This document shows positions 1 to 7,098 of a stretch of DNA of 10,570 nt, piece after piece. The stretch comes from Bacteroidota bacterium (GTDB lineage: Bacteria; Bacteroidota; Bacteroidia; Chitinophagales; Chitinophagaceae), in the NCBI GenBank assembly GCA_947463975.1, contig CANHUW010000045.1, positions 1 to 10,570 of the forward strand, given 5' to 3'. The stretch's first letter is position 1. The number at the start of each line of letters is the position of its first letter. The notes under the pieces are model-generated. The model worked only from the letters and a program-made list of their open reading frames with translations. It searched no databases and was not told the DNA's origin. The translations under genes and the position numbers were made by a program.

Positions 1-446
1 AAAACAGATTATGGACCAAAGGCGAAGAAAGTGGACATTACTTAACATTGGTCAATATGCAATTAGATTGCGATGAGGATACTTTATTGATTAAGGCGAT
101 TCCAAATGGTCCAGTTTGCCATACAGGTGCGGATACATGCTGGGGGGAAGCGAATTCAAATAGTACGGATTTCTTATCAAAATTAGAAGATATCATTGCA
201 AGTAGGAAAGCAGCTGCACCTGAAAGTTCATATGTTGCATCACTTTTTCAAAAGGGGATAAATAAGATTGCTCAAAAAGTAGGAGAGGAGGCAGTAGAGA
301 CAGTGATTGAGGCAAAAGACAATAATAACGATTTGTTTATTGGAGAGGCCGCAGATTTATTATTCCATTACCTCATCTTGCTACAGGCAAAAGGGTTTAC
401 CTTATCTGATATTACTAAAGAATTGGAGAAAAGGCATAAAGCATAA
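1..446 (+). CDS. hisIE: Bifunctional phosphoribosyl-AMP cyclohydrolase / phosphoribosyl-ATP pyrophosphatase, 3' part
   Basis: This is the C-terminal part of HisIE, which carries out the second and third steps of histidine biosynthesis in the cytoplasm. The frame is open from the window edge (first full codon at base 3) and reads RLWTKGEESGHYLNLVNMQ, the conserved HisI segment, so the TTG at 48 is not the start; the true start lies left of the window. The HisI domain continues with DCDED and CHTGADTCW, which hold the zinc-binding cysteines. After a short linker the HisE domain follows (about bases 165-440), with SYVASLF, KVGEEAVETVIEA and EAADLLFHYLILL, whose acidic residues bind Mg2+ in this family. 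The order HisI then HisE is the usual fusion. It is probably the last gene of a his operon, since the next gene has its own promoter-like element and an unrelated function. Confidence 0.96.
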   Translation, partial: NRLWTKGEESGHYLTLVNMQLDCDEDTLLIKAIPNGPVCHTGADTCWGEANSNSTDFLSKLEDIIASRKAAAPESSYVASLFQKGINKIAQKVGEEAVETVIEAKDNNNDLFIGEAADLLFHYLILLQAKGFTLSDITKELEKRHKA

Positions 447-451
447 TTGCT

Positions 452-459
452 TATCTTTG
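452..459 (+). promoter_or_regulatory. Putative -7 promoter element (TATCTTTG) before the thioredoxin-like gene
   Basis: TATCTTTG is an exact match to the Bacteroidetes -7 consensus TAnnTTTG and sits in the 31-base gap between hisIE and the next gene, giving a predicted leader of about 12-15 bases. No TTG is at the expected -33 distance; the nearest (423-425) is 26 bases away, so the call rests on the -7 element alone. Readthrough from the his operon is the alternative. Confidence 0.4.
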
Positions 460-477
460 ATCATTCAATATAATTAA

Positions 478-1557
478 ATGAAAAAAATACTATTCGGATT
501 TTTAGCCATTGTAAGTTTTCAAAACATCATGGCACAAGGCTTGCAAATCAAAGGAAATCTTAAAAATATACCAGATAATACTACAGCAAGTTTAATTGAT
601 GGCATGGCCAATAAAGTGGTAGATTCTGCTAAAGTAGTGGGGGGTGTATTTCAATTAAAAGCTACAGTAGATAATCCAGGCATTTTTGTATTATCTTTTA
701 ATGGTATCCCAGCAAAAATTCCCATGTTTGTAGGAAACGATCAATTGAGCATTACTGGTGACGTACAAGATGCTAATAAATTGGAGTATAAAGGCTCTGC
801 TACACAAGATGTATATATTGAATACATGAAAGTGCTAACACCTCAAATTGAAGGATTGTTTGGTGCGAGAAATTTAGGAGCTTCTGCTTCAGGTAATACT
901 AAAGACTCTGTATTAAAGCAAGTGACTGTGAGAGAAGCGAGCATCTCCAATTCGTTGAATGAATTAATGAAGACCAACAGTCAATCACCTGTATCCACCT
1001 TGTTCTTATTACAAGTAGCTAATTTTGTTCCTTCAGTTAAAGATAATTTAGCAACTTACTATGATCTTTTAAGTGGTGCTGCTAAAACAGGTCCTTTTGC
1101 GGATTATATCACCAAAACACTTTCTACAGCAAATATTGGCAATATTGGAACGGTGCTTCCAGATTTTAAGCAAAATGATGTTAATGGAAAATCTGTGAGT
1201 TTAGCTTCCTTTAGAGGTAAGTATGTTTTGATAGATTTCTGGGCAAGTTGGTGTGGGCCATGTAGAGCAGAAAATCCTAATGTAGTCAAGACCTACAATG
1301 CATTTAAGAACAAAAACTTTACTGTTCTAGGTGTTTCTTTAGATCAAGATAAAGCAAGATGGTTAGAAGCTATTAAGAAAGATGGATTAACCTGGACACA
1401 TGTAAGTGATTTAAAATATTGGAACAATGCAGTAGCTGTTCAATTTGGTATTCAAAGTATTCCTGCAAGTTTCTTGATTGATCCTAATGGAGTAGTCATT
1501 GGAAGAGATTTAAGAGGGGAAGATTTAACAAGAGTCTTATCAGAGAAGATAAAATAA
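478..1557 (+). CDS. Exported TlpA/ResA-like thiol-disulfide oxidoreductase with N-terminal DUF4369-like domain
   Basis: A 359-residue exported protein. Residues 1-19 form a signal peptide (MKK, hydrophobic core, then IMA before QG), with no lipobox. Residues about 22-120 (GLQIKGNLKNIPDNTTASLID..., GNDQLSITGDV) look like the DUF4369 beta domain that often precedes thioredoxin domains in Bacteroidetes. A helical linker follows. Residues about 220-359 form an AhpC/TSA-TlpA thioredoxin domain with the active site W258-C259-G260-P261-C262 and the cis-proline at P329 (SIPASF). Family members reduce or exchange disulfides in the periplasm, for example in cytochrome c maturation or oxidative stress; the substrate here cannot be read from the sequence. 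The gene is followed at once by a strong hairpin terminator. Domain architecture is confident, physiological role is not. Confidence 0.93.
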   Translation: MKKILFGFLAIVSFQNIMAQGLQIKGNLKNIPDNTTASLIDGMANKVVDSAKVVGGVFQLKATVDNPGIFVLSFNGIPAKIPMFVGNDQLSITGDVQDANKLEYKGSATQDVYIEYMKVLTPQIEGLFGARNLGASASGNTKDSVLKQVTVREASISNSLNELMKTNSQSPVSTLFLLQVANFVPSVKDNLATYYDLLSGAAKTGPFADYITKTLSTANIGNIGTVLPDFKQNDVNGKSVSLASFRGKYVLIDFWASWCGPCRAENPNVVKTYNAFKNKNFTVLGVSLDQDKARWLEAIKKDGLTWTHVSDLKYWNNAVAVQFGIQSIPASFLIDPNGVVIGRDLRGEDLTRVLSEKIK

Positions 1558-1575
1558 GTTTTTAGGCATATACAC

Positions 1576-1605
1576 AAAAAGCCCTGATTATTTCAGGGCT
1601 TTTTT
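1576..1605. terminator. Bidirectional rho-independent terminator between convergent genes
   Basis: A perfect 7-bp GC-rich stem (GCCCTGA at 1581-1587, TCAGGGC at 1593-1599) has a 5-base loop and is flanked by A5 on the left and T6 on the right, which extend the stem to 12 bp. The T-run ends transcripts of the thioredoxin-like gene on the plus strand; the A-run gives a U-tract for leftward transcripts of the ArsC-like gene on the minus strand. The right half of the hairpin and its loop contain the last codons and stop of that minus-strand gene. Confidence 0.9.
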
Positions 1606-1938
1606 GTATTCAGTTTCATCAAATCCGAGTGCTATTATTTTTCCATTTTCCTCAATCAATGGTCTTTTAATAATGGAGGTTTTTTCTATCATTAATGCAA
1701 TGGCTGTTTTTTGAGTAGTGATGCCTTCTTGTACTTCTTTAGGCAATTGTCTCCAAGTAGCTCCTTTTTTATTGACTAATGCTTCCCATCCAATCTGCTT
1801 GGACCAATTGGTTAATTGAGCTGCTGTAATTCCTTTTTTCTTGTAATCATGAAATTCTATAGCTACATTATTTTGCTTCAACCAATCCAAGGCTTTCTTA
1901 ACGGTGTTGCAATTAGGTATAGCATAAACTGTTTTCAT
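1588..1938 (-). CDS. ArsC/Spx-family thioredoxin-fold protein (YffB-like)
   Basis: A 116-residue cytoplasmic protein of the ArsC-like family, nearest in pattern to E. coli YffB. Visible hallmarks are the N-terminal YAIPNCNT with the single cysteine C10, FHDYKKKGI (29-37), W51-E-A-L-V-N, GATWRQL (59-65) and IIKRPL (89-94). C10 corresponds to the catalytic cysteine of plasmid ArsC; R63 and R92 align with two of its three active-site arginines, while the third position reads GFDE. True arsenate reduction is therefore unproven; YffB-type proteins are thought to act as glutathione-linked thiol reductases. The ATG at 1938 lies 4 bases after the stop of the upstream gene, so translation is probably coupled. 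No ars regulator or arsenite pump is nearby, which argues against an arsenic resistance role. Confidence 0.88.
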   Translation of the reverse strand: MKTVYAIPNCNTVKKALDWLKQNNVAIEFHDYKKKGITAAQLTNWSKQIGWEALVNKKGATWRQLPKEVQEGITTQKTAIALMIEKTSIIKRPLIEENGKIIALGFDETEYKKALK

Positions 1939-1942
1939 ATGA

Positions 1943-2446
1943 CTATTTTAAATATTTTTTTCCTAACCAGCTATCTTGTATGGGTTGCATCCAATCTGTT
2001 TCCATAGCCGATTTATTATTGACTAAATTATTAAAGTATAAAGTAGTAGGGGATAAAATGCCGTTTTCTAAAGCATATCCTACTTGAGCAATTGGGATGG
2101 TTTGAACCTTATCCTTTACCCAAAATGCTAATAGTTCTCTATTAAACATTTGTACGCCAGTCATTTTCTCAATTTCTTTAATCACCCTTACAGAGCTGTC
2201 TGTACTGCAACCGCTAACAGTGGCTATCGCTTCATCAGCCATTATTACAATAAACTGCCCATATAAGGCAGTAGCAAAACCTTTTACATTCGTTCCATGA
2301 CTTTTCCAGTTATCTACAAAAGTCTCCAATACAGGTTCTATTGCAAATAGCTCTCCCATGGTGAAGGTTCTATTGGATTGGTACACCCATAGTTTGGATT
2401 GTGGATGAAAATCTTCTGGTAATATAGTGGCTAAGTCAACAATCAT
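1943..2446 (-). CDS. Conserved Bacteroidetes protein of unknown function (often mislabelled 'ABC transporter ATPase')
   Basis: A 167-residue protein with no signal peptide or membrane helix. It matches, from memory, a conserved Bacteroidetes family that databases often call 'ABC transporter ATPase', yet it contains no Walker A (GxxGxGKS/T), no LSGGQ signature and no Walker B, so that name is unsupported. Conserved-looking blocks are LWVYQSNR (19-26), a single-cysteine block GCSTDSSV (79-86), FNNLVNNK (138-145) and the C-terminal DSWLGKKYL. I chose the ATG at 2446: the reading frame also opens at a TTG at 2452, but relatives as I recall them begin with a Met followed by VD a few residues in. 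It sits 43 bases after the iron-sulfur gene and 4 bases before the ArsC-like gene, as part of one leftward cluster. Function unknown. Confidence 0.85.
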   Translation of the reverse strand: MIVDLATILPEDFHPQSKLWVYQSNRTFTMGELFAIEPVLETFVDNWKSHGTNVKGFATALYGQFIVIMADEAIATVSGCSTDSSVRVIKEIEKMTGVQMFNRELLAFWVKDKVQTIPIAQVGYALENGILSPTTLYFNNLVNNKSAMETDWMQPIQDSWLGKKYLK

Positions 2447-2489
2447 TTTCAATTGATTTTTAAACAGTCGTCTTTAAATTATATACTCG

Positions 2490-3269
2490 TTACTTAATTG
2501 CTTGTGCAACAATTTCAGCAATATCTAGTACATCCATTTTTATTTCTTCGTTTCTATTTTTAATACCATCTGTCATCATCGTATTACAAAATGGGCAAGC
2601 ACTTGCTACCATCGAAGCTTTTGTTTCAATGGCTTCATCTGCTCTTTCAGAATTAATTCTTTTATCTCCTTTCTCTTCTTCCTTAAACATTTGTGCACCA
2701 CCTGCGCCGCAACAAAGCCCTTTTGATTTACATCGCTTCATTTCGCGAAGCTCCATATCTAAACTTTCTAAAACTTTTCTTGGAGCTTCATAAATGTCAT
2801 TTGCTCTACCTAAATAACAACTATCATGATAAGCAATCGTTTTTCCTTTCCATTCGTTGCTATCTGTAAACTGTATTTTACCTTGTTCAATTAATTCTTG
2901 TAAGAAAGTGGTGTGATGAATCACATCATAATTGCCCCCTAAAGCCGGATATTCATTCTTCAATACATTAAAACAATGCGGGCAAGTAGTAACAATCTTC
3001 TTAATATTATAAGCATTCATCACTTGAATGTTCTGATAGGCCATCATTTGAAACATAAATTCATTTCCAGCTCTTCTTGCAGGATCCCCTGTACATGCTT
3101 CTTCTTTACCTAGTATTGCATATGCTACACCAGCTTTTTCCAAAATGGTGGCAAATGCTTTGGTAATTTTTTGTGCTCTTTGATCAAAGCTGCCCGCGCA
3201 TCCTACCCAAAACAATACCTCTGGTTCTTTACCTGCGGCTAGAAATTCTGCCATTGTTGCTACTTTCAT
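2490..3269 (-). CDS. (Fe-S)-binding protein with two CCG domains, HdrB/HdrD C-terminal-like subunit
   Basis: A 259-residue soluble subunit with two cysteine-rich CCG domains, the module that in heterodisulfide reductase, GlpC, LutA and DsrK holds a noncubane or otherwise special Fe-S cluster. First module: C24 (VGCAGSF), C59 (ACTGDP, a degenerate CCG), C96 and C99 (TTCPHCF). Second module: C151 (DSCYLGR), C186-C187-G (LCCGAGGAQMF), C225 and C228 (ACPFCNT). The start is set at the ATG 3269, which gives MKVATMAEFLAAG, 10 bases after the stop of the membrane subunit. A longer reading frame from 3383 would overlap that gene by 104 bases, and its first 38 residues show no family similarity. With the upstream gene it forms a split enzyme resembling ETF:menaquinone oxidoreductases or HdrDE; the electron donor is unknown. 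Confidence 0.92.
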   Translation of the reverse strand: MKVATMAEFLAAGKEPEVLFWVGCAGSFDQRAQKITKAFATILEKAGVAYAILGKEEACTGDPARRAGNEFMFQMMAYQNIQVMNAYNIKKIVTTCPHCFNVLKNEYPALGGNYDVIHHTTFLQELIEQGKIQFTDSNEWKGKTIAYHDSCYLGRANDIYEAPRKVLESLDMELREMKRCKSKGLCCGAGGAQMFKEEEKGDKRINSERADEAIETKASMVASACPFCNTMMTDGIKNRNEEIKMDVLDIAEIVAQAIK

Positions 3270-3279
3270 ATAATTACTA

Positions 3280-4554
3280 TTAGGCTTGATTTGTCCAGGC
3301 GTCTCTATCATCCGGAGAAAATTTCCATGGAGCAAAATTATTTTCAATATTACTAAACATGCCATTCCATTCTGATGGAGCATTGCTTTCTTCCATAATT
3401 AATGATCTTCTTAATTCAATGATAATATCTAATGGAGATATACTTACTGGGCATTCTTCTACACATGCATTGCAGGTGGTACATGCTCTTAATTCTTCCA
3501 CAGAAATATAATCGTGCAATAAAGATTTACCGTCTTCTTTCCAGTTAGGATTTTTTTGTATCTGCATGCCTACTTCTTCTAATCTATCTCGTGTCTTCAT
3601 CATGATACTTCTAGGGCTTAATAATTTTCCAGTAAGGTTAGCAGGACATGCAGCAGAGCATCTACCACATTCTGTACAACTATATGCGTCCATTAAATTT
3701 TTCCAACTTAAGTCCATCACATCTTTTGCACCAAATTTATCAGGTGCTGCAGCTCCAGCAGGAGCTAATTCTGGTTGCATGGCATACAATACCTCATTTT
3801 GCACAGATTCCATATTGAGCATTTTGCCCTTTGGTTCTAATGAAGCATAATATGCATTCGGAAAAGCTAAAATAATATGCAAATGCTTTGAATAAGGCAG
3901 GTAATTCATGAAAGCATAAATGCCAATAATGTGCATCCACCATGCGGTATGCTCTATATTGGCAAGTTGGTGTTCGTTTAAACCATTGAACAATGGTTTA
4001 ATATGAGCAGATAGAATAAAATTAGTTTCTGGATCTGCCGCATTCATAGTTAAAAACAAACCCATTAACACCACTTCAATAATCAAAATAATATTGGCAT
4101 CAGATCTTGGCCAGCCATTCAAATCTTTACTGATCAATCTTTTGATGGATAAGAAATTTCTTCTAATAAAAAAGATGATCACCGCAAATAATACCAAACC
4201 TGCTAAAATTTCAAAGCTATTAATAAGTATTGAATAACAGTCTCCTAATAAGGGGGCAAAAGCTCTGTGCTTTCCACTCAAACCATCCACAATAATTTCT
4301 AACAGTTCAATATTAATAATAATAAAGCCTACATAAACAAATAAATGCAAGATGGCTACCAATGGGTTGCCAAACATTTTTTTTTGCCCAAAAGCAAGCA
4401 AAGCAACCTGCTTCCATCTTTCTGCTGTATCTCCAGAAAAATCAGTTGGTTTGCCCAATAAAATATTTTTTCTAATAGCCCATAAATTCTTTCCAAATAA
4501 AAAGAAGGACCCTATTGTAATAAGACCAAAAATGATCTCAGCAATCCATGCCAT
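3280..4554 (-). CDS. Membrane-bound 4Fe-4S dicluster protein with NarI-like cytochrome domain (HdrE/DsrM + HdrC type)
   Basis: A 424-residue membrane electron-transfer subunit. The N-terminal half has about five transmembrane helices (roughly 4-22, 64-88, 106-130, 152-172, 204-221), with histidines H70 in helix 2 and H202, H208, H224 and H226 in or near helix 5, as in NarI-like domains that bind b-type heme and meet the quinone pool. The C-terminal half is a cytoplasmic ferredoxin-like domain with two complete [4Fe-4S] motifs: C293-C296-C299-C303 (CTECGRCSAACP) and C358-C361-C364-C368 (CTTCNACVEECP). An Ala/Pro-rich linker (about 262-272) joins the halves. It is the first gene of the leftward cluster and directly precedes the CCG subunit, so the two probably form one complex moving electrons between a soluble donor (such as electron-transfer flavoprotein) and menaquinone. 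Heme binding and donor are inference. Confidence 0.93.
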   Translation of the reverse strand: MAWIAEIIFGLITIGSFFLFGKNLWAIRKNILLGKPTDFSGDTAERWKQVALLAFGQKKMFGNPLVAILHLFVYVGFIIINIELLEIIVDGLSGKHRAFAPLLGDCYSILINSFEILAGLVLFAVIIFFIRRNFLSIKRLISKDLNGWPRSDANIILIIEVVLMGLFLTMNAADPETNFILSAHIKPLFNGLNEHQLANIEHTAWWMHIIGIYAFMNYLPYSKHLHIILAFPNAYYASLEPKGKMLNMESVQNEVLYAMQPELAPAGAAAPDKFGAKDVMDLSWKNLMDAYSCTECGRCSAACPANLTGKLLSPRSIMMKTRDRLEEVGMQIQKNPNWKEDGKSLLHDYISVEELRACTTCNACVEECPVSISPLDIIIELRRSLIMEESNAPSEWNGMFSNIENNFAPWKFSPDDRDAWTNQA

Positions 4555-4586
4555 AAGCTGTTTTTAATTGTAATGAACAACAATGA

Positions 4587-4594
4587 CAAAATTA
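4587..4594 (-). promoter_or_regulatory. Putative -7 promoter element (TAATTTTG) for the iron-sulfur gene cluster
   Basis: On the minus strand TAATTTTG is an exact match to the Bacteroidetes -7 consensus TAnnTTTG, 32 bases before the ATG at 4554, giving a predicted leader of about 25-28 bases. A clear -33 element at the usual 19-21 base spacing is not visible: an ATTG lies about 15 bases and a TTTTG 26 bases upstream. Confidence 0.45.
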
Positions 4595-4659
4595 ACCCAT
4601 TTTAGCAAGCAATAAAGCCAAAATACCCTCAAATAATACACAACTTTAAAGGGAATTAT

Positions 4660-4667
4660 TTAATTTG
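4660..4667 (+). promoter_or_regulatory. Weak putative -7 element (TTAATTTG) before the phosphohexomutase gene
   Basis: TTAATTTG matches TAnnTTTG at five of the six fixed positions and lies 36 bases before the ATG at 4704, a sensible place for a promoter in this 149-base divergent gap. No clear -33 TTG is found, and AT-rich DNA gives such matches by chance. Confidence 0.28.
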
Positions 4668-4703
4668 CCGCTATTACCAGTAAATGTCTATAAATCATAG
4701 AAT

Positions 4704-6431
4704 ATGAGTCCAGAAACAACACAGAAAATTGCCACTTGGTTAAACGGAAATTATAACGAGGCAACCAAAAATACGATCAAGGATTTACAAAATTCTAACC
4801 CATCTGAATTAGAAGAGTCATTTTATAAGAATTTAGAATTCGGTACTGGTGGATTAAGAGGTATTATGGGTGTTGGAACGAATAGAATTAACAAGTACAC
4901 GATTGGTATGGCTACGCAGGGTTTTGCGAACTATTTATTAAAGACCTATACAAATGAGCCTATTCGTATCGCCATTGGACATGATAGTCGAAATAATTCA
5001 AGATTTTTTGCAGAAACAACAGCGCAGGTGTTTGCAGCGAATGGCATACAAGTACATATTTTTGAAACACTAAGACCTACTCCTGAATTAAGTTTTGCTA
5101 TCAGACATCTTGGATGTAAAGCAGGGGTGGTTTGTACTGCATCTCATAATCCTAAAGAATATAATGGATATAAAGCATATTGGAATGATGGTGGTCAATT
5201 AGTGCCCCCACATGATAAAAACGTTATCAAAGAAGTAGAAGCCATTCAATCAGTAGATGATGTCAAATGGACAGGTGGAGATGCGAATATTCATTTGATG
5301 GGAGCTTCAATGGATGATGCATATATCAACATGGTTAAATCTTTGAGTGTTTATCCTGAAGTGATTGCTTCGCAAAAAGATTTAAAAATTGTATACACAC
5401 CAATTCATGGAACAGGGATCACTTTGGTTCCAAGAGTTTTAAGTGAGTTTGGTTTTGCCAATGTAACGATAGTGGAAGAGCAGGCAAATCCAGATGGAAA
5501 TTTTCCAACCGTTGGGTATCCAAATCCAGAAGAAAGTGAAACCATGTCCATTGGTTTAGCAAAAGCGAAAGCCTTGGATGCAGATATCTTATTAGGAACT
5601 GATCCAGATGCCGATAGAGTGGGTATTGGTGTAAAAAATCATAAAGGAGAATGGGTTTTAATGAATGGCAATCAAACAGCGGTATTGGCTTTTGCTTATA
5701 TGATGGAAGCTAGAAAGGCAAAAGGTATTGCCCAATCTAATGATATGGTGATTACTACCATTGTAACTTCTGAAATGATTAACCAAGTGGCTAAACAAAA
5801 CCAAGTAAATTGTTATAATGTATTAACTGGTTTTAAATGGATTGCAGAATTGATTAAAGAAAAAGAATCTAACGAAAATTATATCATCGGCGGGGAAGAA
5901 AGTTTTGGTTTAATGATAGGAGATCAAATTAGAGATAAAGATGCAGTCAGTGCAGTTGCATTATTGTGCGAAATGGCGGCTTATGAAAAGAGCAAGGGAA
6001 GAACCTTGTTTGATAAAATGATTGATCTATATGTTCAATATGGTTTTTATTATGAAAACTTAATTAGTATCACCAAGAAGGGTATGAATGGACAGCAAGA
6101 AATTGCTGCTATGATGGAAGGGTATAGAAAAAATCCACCCATTGCCATTAATGGATCTAAGGTGGTAAGTTTATTAGATTATGAGTTACAAAAAGGCACT
6201 AATTTAATAACAGGTGAAACCTGGACCATTCAATTGCCCAAAAGCAATGTATTACAATTTGTAACAGAAGATGGTAGTAAGATTTCTGCAAGACCTAGTG
6301 GAACTGAGCCTAAGATTAAGTTTTACTTTAGTGTGAATACTACTCTTGAAAATAAAGCCGCTTTTGACGAAAAATTCAATCAGTTGGAAGGTAAAATTCA
6401 TGGCATCATAAAAAGTATGCAATTAAATTAA
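4704..6431 (+). CDS. Phospho-sugar mutase (phosphoglucomutase/phosphomannomutase family)
   Basis: A 575-residue cytoplasmic alpha-D-phosphohexomutase that interconverts hexose 1-phosphate and 6-phosphate. All four family signatures are intact: the phosphoserine loop TASHNPKEYNGYK with S147, the Mg2+ loop GTDPDADR (D300, D302, D304), the sugar-recognition loop GGEESFG (E398, S400) and the phosphate-binding loop RPSGTEPKIKFYF (R530-P536). The early FGTGGLRGIMG is also typical. The length and FGTGGLRG start resemble the Bacillus PgcA / animal PGM2 branch (about 580 residues) more than the shorter AlgC or GlmM branches, so glucose 1-phosphate is the likeliest substrate, though specificity cannot be fixed by eye. 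It runs divergently from the iron-sulfur cluster and ends 4 bases before the methyltransferase start, so the two are probably cotranscribed without an obvious functional link. Confidence 0.95.
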   Translation: MSPETTQKIATWLNGNYNEATKNTIKDLQNSNPSELEESFYKNLEFGTGGLRGIMGVGTNRINKYTIGMATQGFANYLLKTYTNEPIRIAIGHDSRNNSRFFAETTAQVFAANGIQVHIFETLRPTPELSFAIRHLGCKAGVVCTASHNPKEYNGYKAYWNDGGQLVPPHDKNVIKEVEAIQSVDDVKWTGGDANIHLMGASMDDAYINMVKSLSVYPEVIASQKDLKIVYTPIHGTGITLVPRVLSEFGFANVTIVEEQANPDGNFPTVGYPNPEESETMSIGLAKAKALDADILLGTDPDADRVGIGVKNHKGEWVLMNGNQTAVLAFAYMMEARKAKGIAQSNDMVITTIVTSEMINQVAKQNQVNCYNVLTGFKWIAELIKEKESNENYIIGGEESFGLMIGDQIRDKDAVSAVALLCEMAAYEKSKGRTLFDKMIDLYVQYGFYYENLISITKKGMNGQQEIAAMMEGYRKNPPIAINGSKVVSLLDYELQKGTNLITGETWTIQLPKSNVLQFVTEDGSKISARPSGTEPKIKFYFSVNTTLENKAAFDEKFNQLEGKIHGIIKSMQLN

Positions 6432-6435
6432 TCGC

Positions 6436-7098
6436 ATGCGAAAATTAGAAGATGCCTACTTGCATAAAGGATTAAGAAACCAATTGGTTGGATTGCTAAA
6501 AGATAAAGGCATTACAGATACGGCTGTATTAGATGCAATAGGTTATATCCCTCGACATTTCTTTTTAGATTCCGCATTTGATAGAATTGCCTATGAAGAC
6601 AGGGCATTCCCCATTGCTGCAGACCAAACTATTTCTCAACCCTATACTGTTGCTTATCAAACACAATTATTGGAGATTCAGCCAGGGGATAAGGTATTGG
6701 AAATAGGCACAGGTAGCATGTATCAAACAACCGTCTTGGCTCAGATGGGTGCTAAAGTATTTACCATTGAAAGACAAAAGCAATTATTTGACCAAACAGC
6801 CAAATATATTTTTAGAGACCAATATCCCACCATTTATTTTCATTTTGGTGATGGATTTGAAGGTTTGCCAGAGTTTGCTCCCTTTGATAAAATTTTAATC
6901 ACTGCAGCAGCACCTGCTATTCCTGAAAAGTTGTGGCAACAATTGAAAACAGGAGGTAAGATGGTGATTCCTTTGGACGAGTCAGATACTACACAAAGGA
7001 TGTTGCGATTAACTAAGAAAAGGGACGGAAAAGAAAAAAGAGAATCCTTTGATGAATTCTCCTTTGTTCCAATGCTGGAAGGTAAGACCCAGAAATAA
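6436..7098 (+). CDS. pcm: Protein-L-isoaspartate(D-aspartate) O-methyltransferase
   Basis: A 220-residue cytoplasmic repair enzyme that methylates isoaspartyl residues in aged proteins using S-adenosylmethionine. Family marks in order: VPRHFFL-like IPRHFFL (38-44), the substrate-loop TISQPYTVA (65-73), SAM motif I VLEIGTGSM (87-95), the acidic motif II end IER (111-113), GDG (138-140), APFDKILITAAAP (148-160) and LKTGGKMVIPL (170-180), ending with DEFSFVPML. Length fits the family. Oddity: motif I reads GTGSMYQ where the widespread form is GTGSGYQ, so M95 replaces glycine beside the SAM pocket; the rest is intact, so the enzyme is probably active. It starts 4 bases after the mutase stop, and its own stop directly abuts the stop of the convergent receptor gene. 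Confidence 0.95.
   Translation: MRKLEDAYLHKGLRNQLVGLLKDKGITDTAVLDAIGYIPRHFFLDSAFDRIAYEDRAFPIAADQTISQPYTVAYQTQLLEIQPGDKVLEIGTGSMYQTTVLAQMGAKVFTIERQKQLFDQTAKYIFRDQYPTIYFHFGDGFEGLPEFAPFDKILITAAAPAIPEKLWQQLKTGGKMVIPLDESDTTQRMLRLTKKRDGKEKRESFDEFSFVPMLEGKTQK

Noticed and set aside
48..446. A complete short gene starting at the TTG at 48
   Set aside because: The same frame is open to the left edge and encodes conserved HisI residues (LWTKGEESGH), so the gene is truncated by the window edge.
1588..1938. Arsenic resistance function for the ArsC-like protein
   Set aside because: No arsR, arsB or acr3 gene is nearby, the third active-site arginine is not evident, and the overall pattern is that of YffB-type proteins.
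2444..2452. TTG at 2452 as start of the unknown-function gene
   Set aside because: An ATG lies two codons downstream at 2446 and gives the N terminus expected from relatives; there is no ribosome binding site favouring the TTG.
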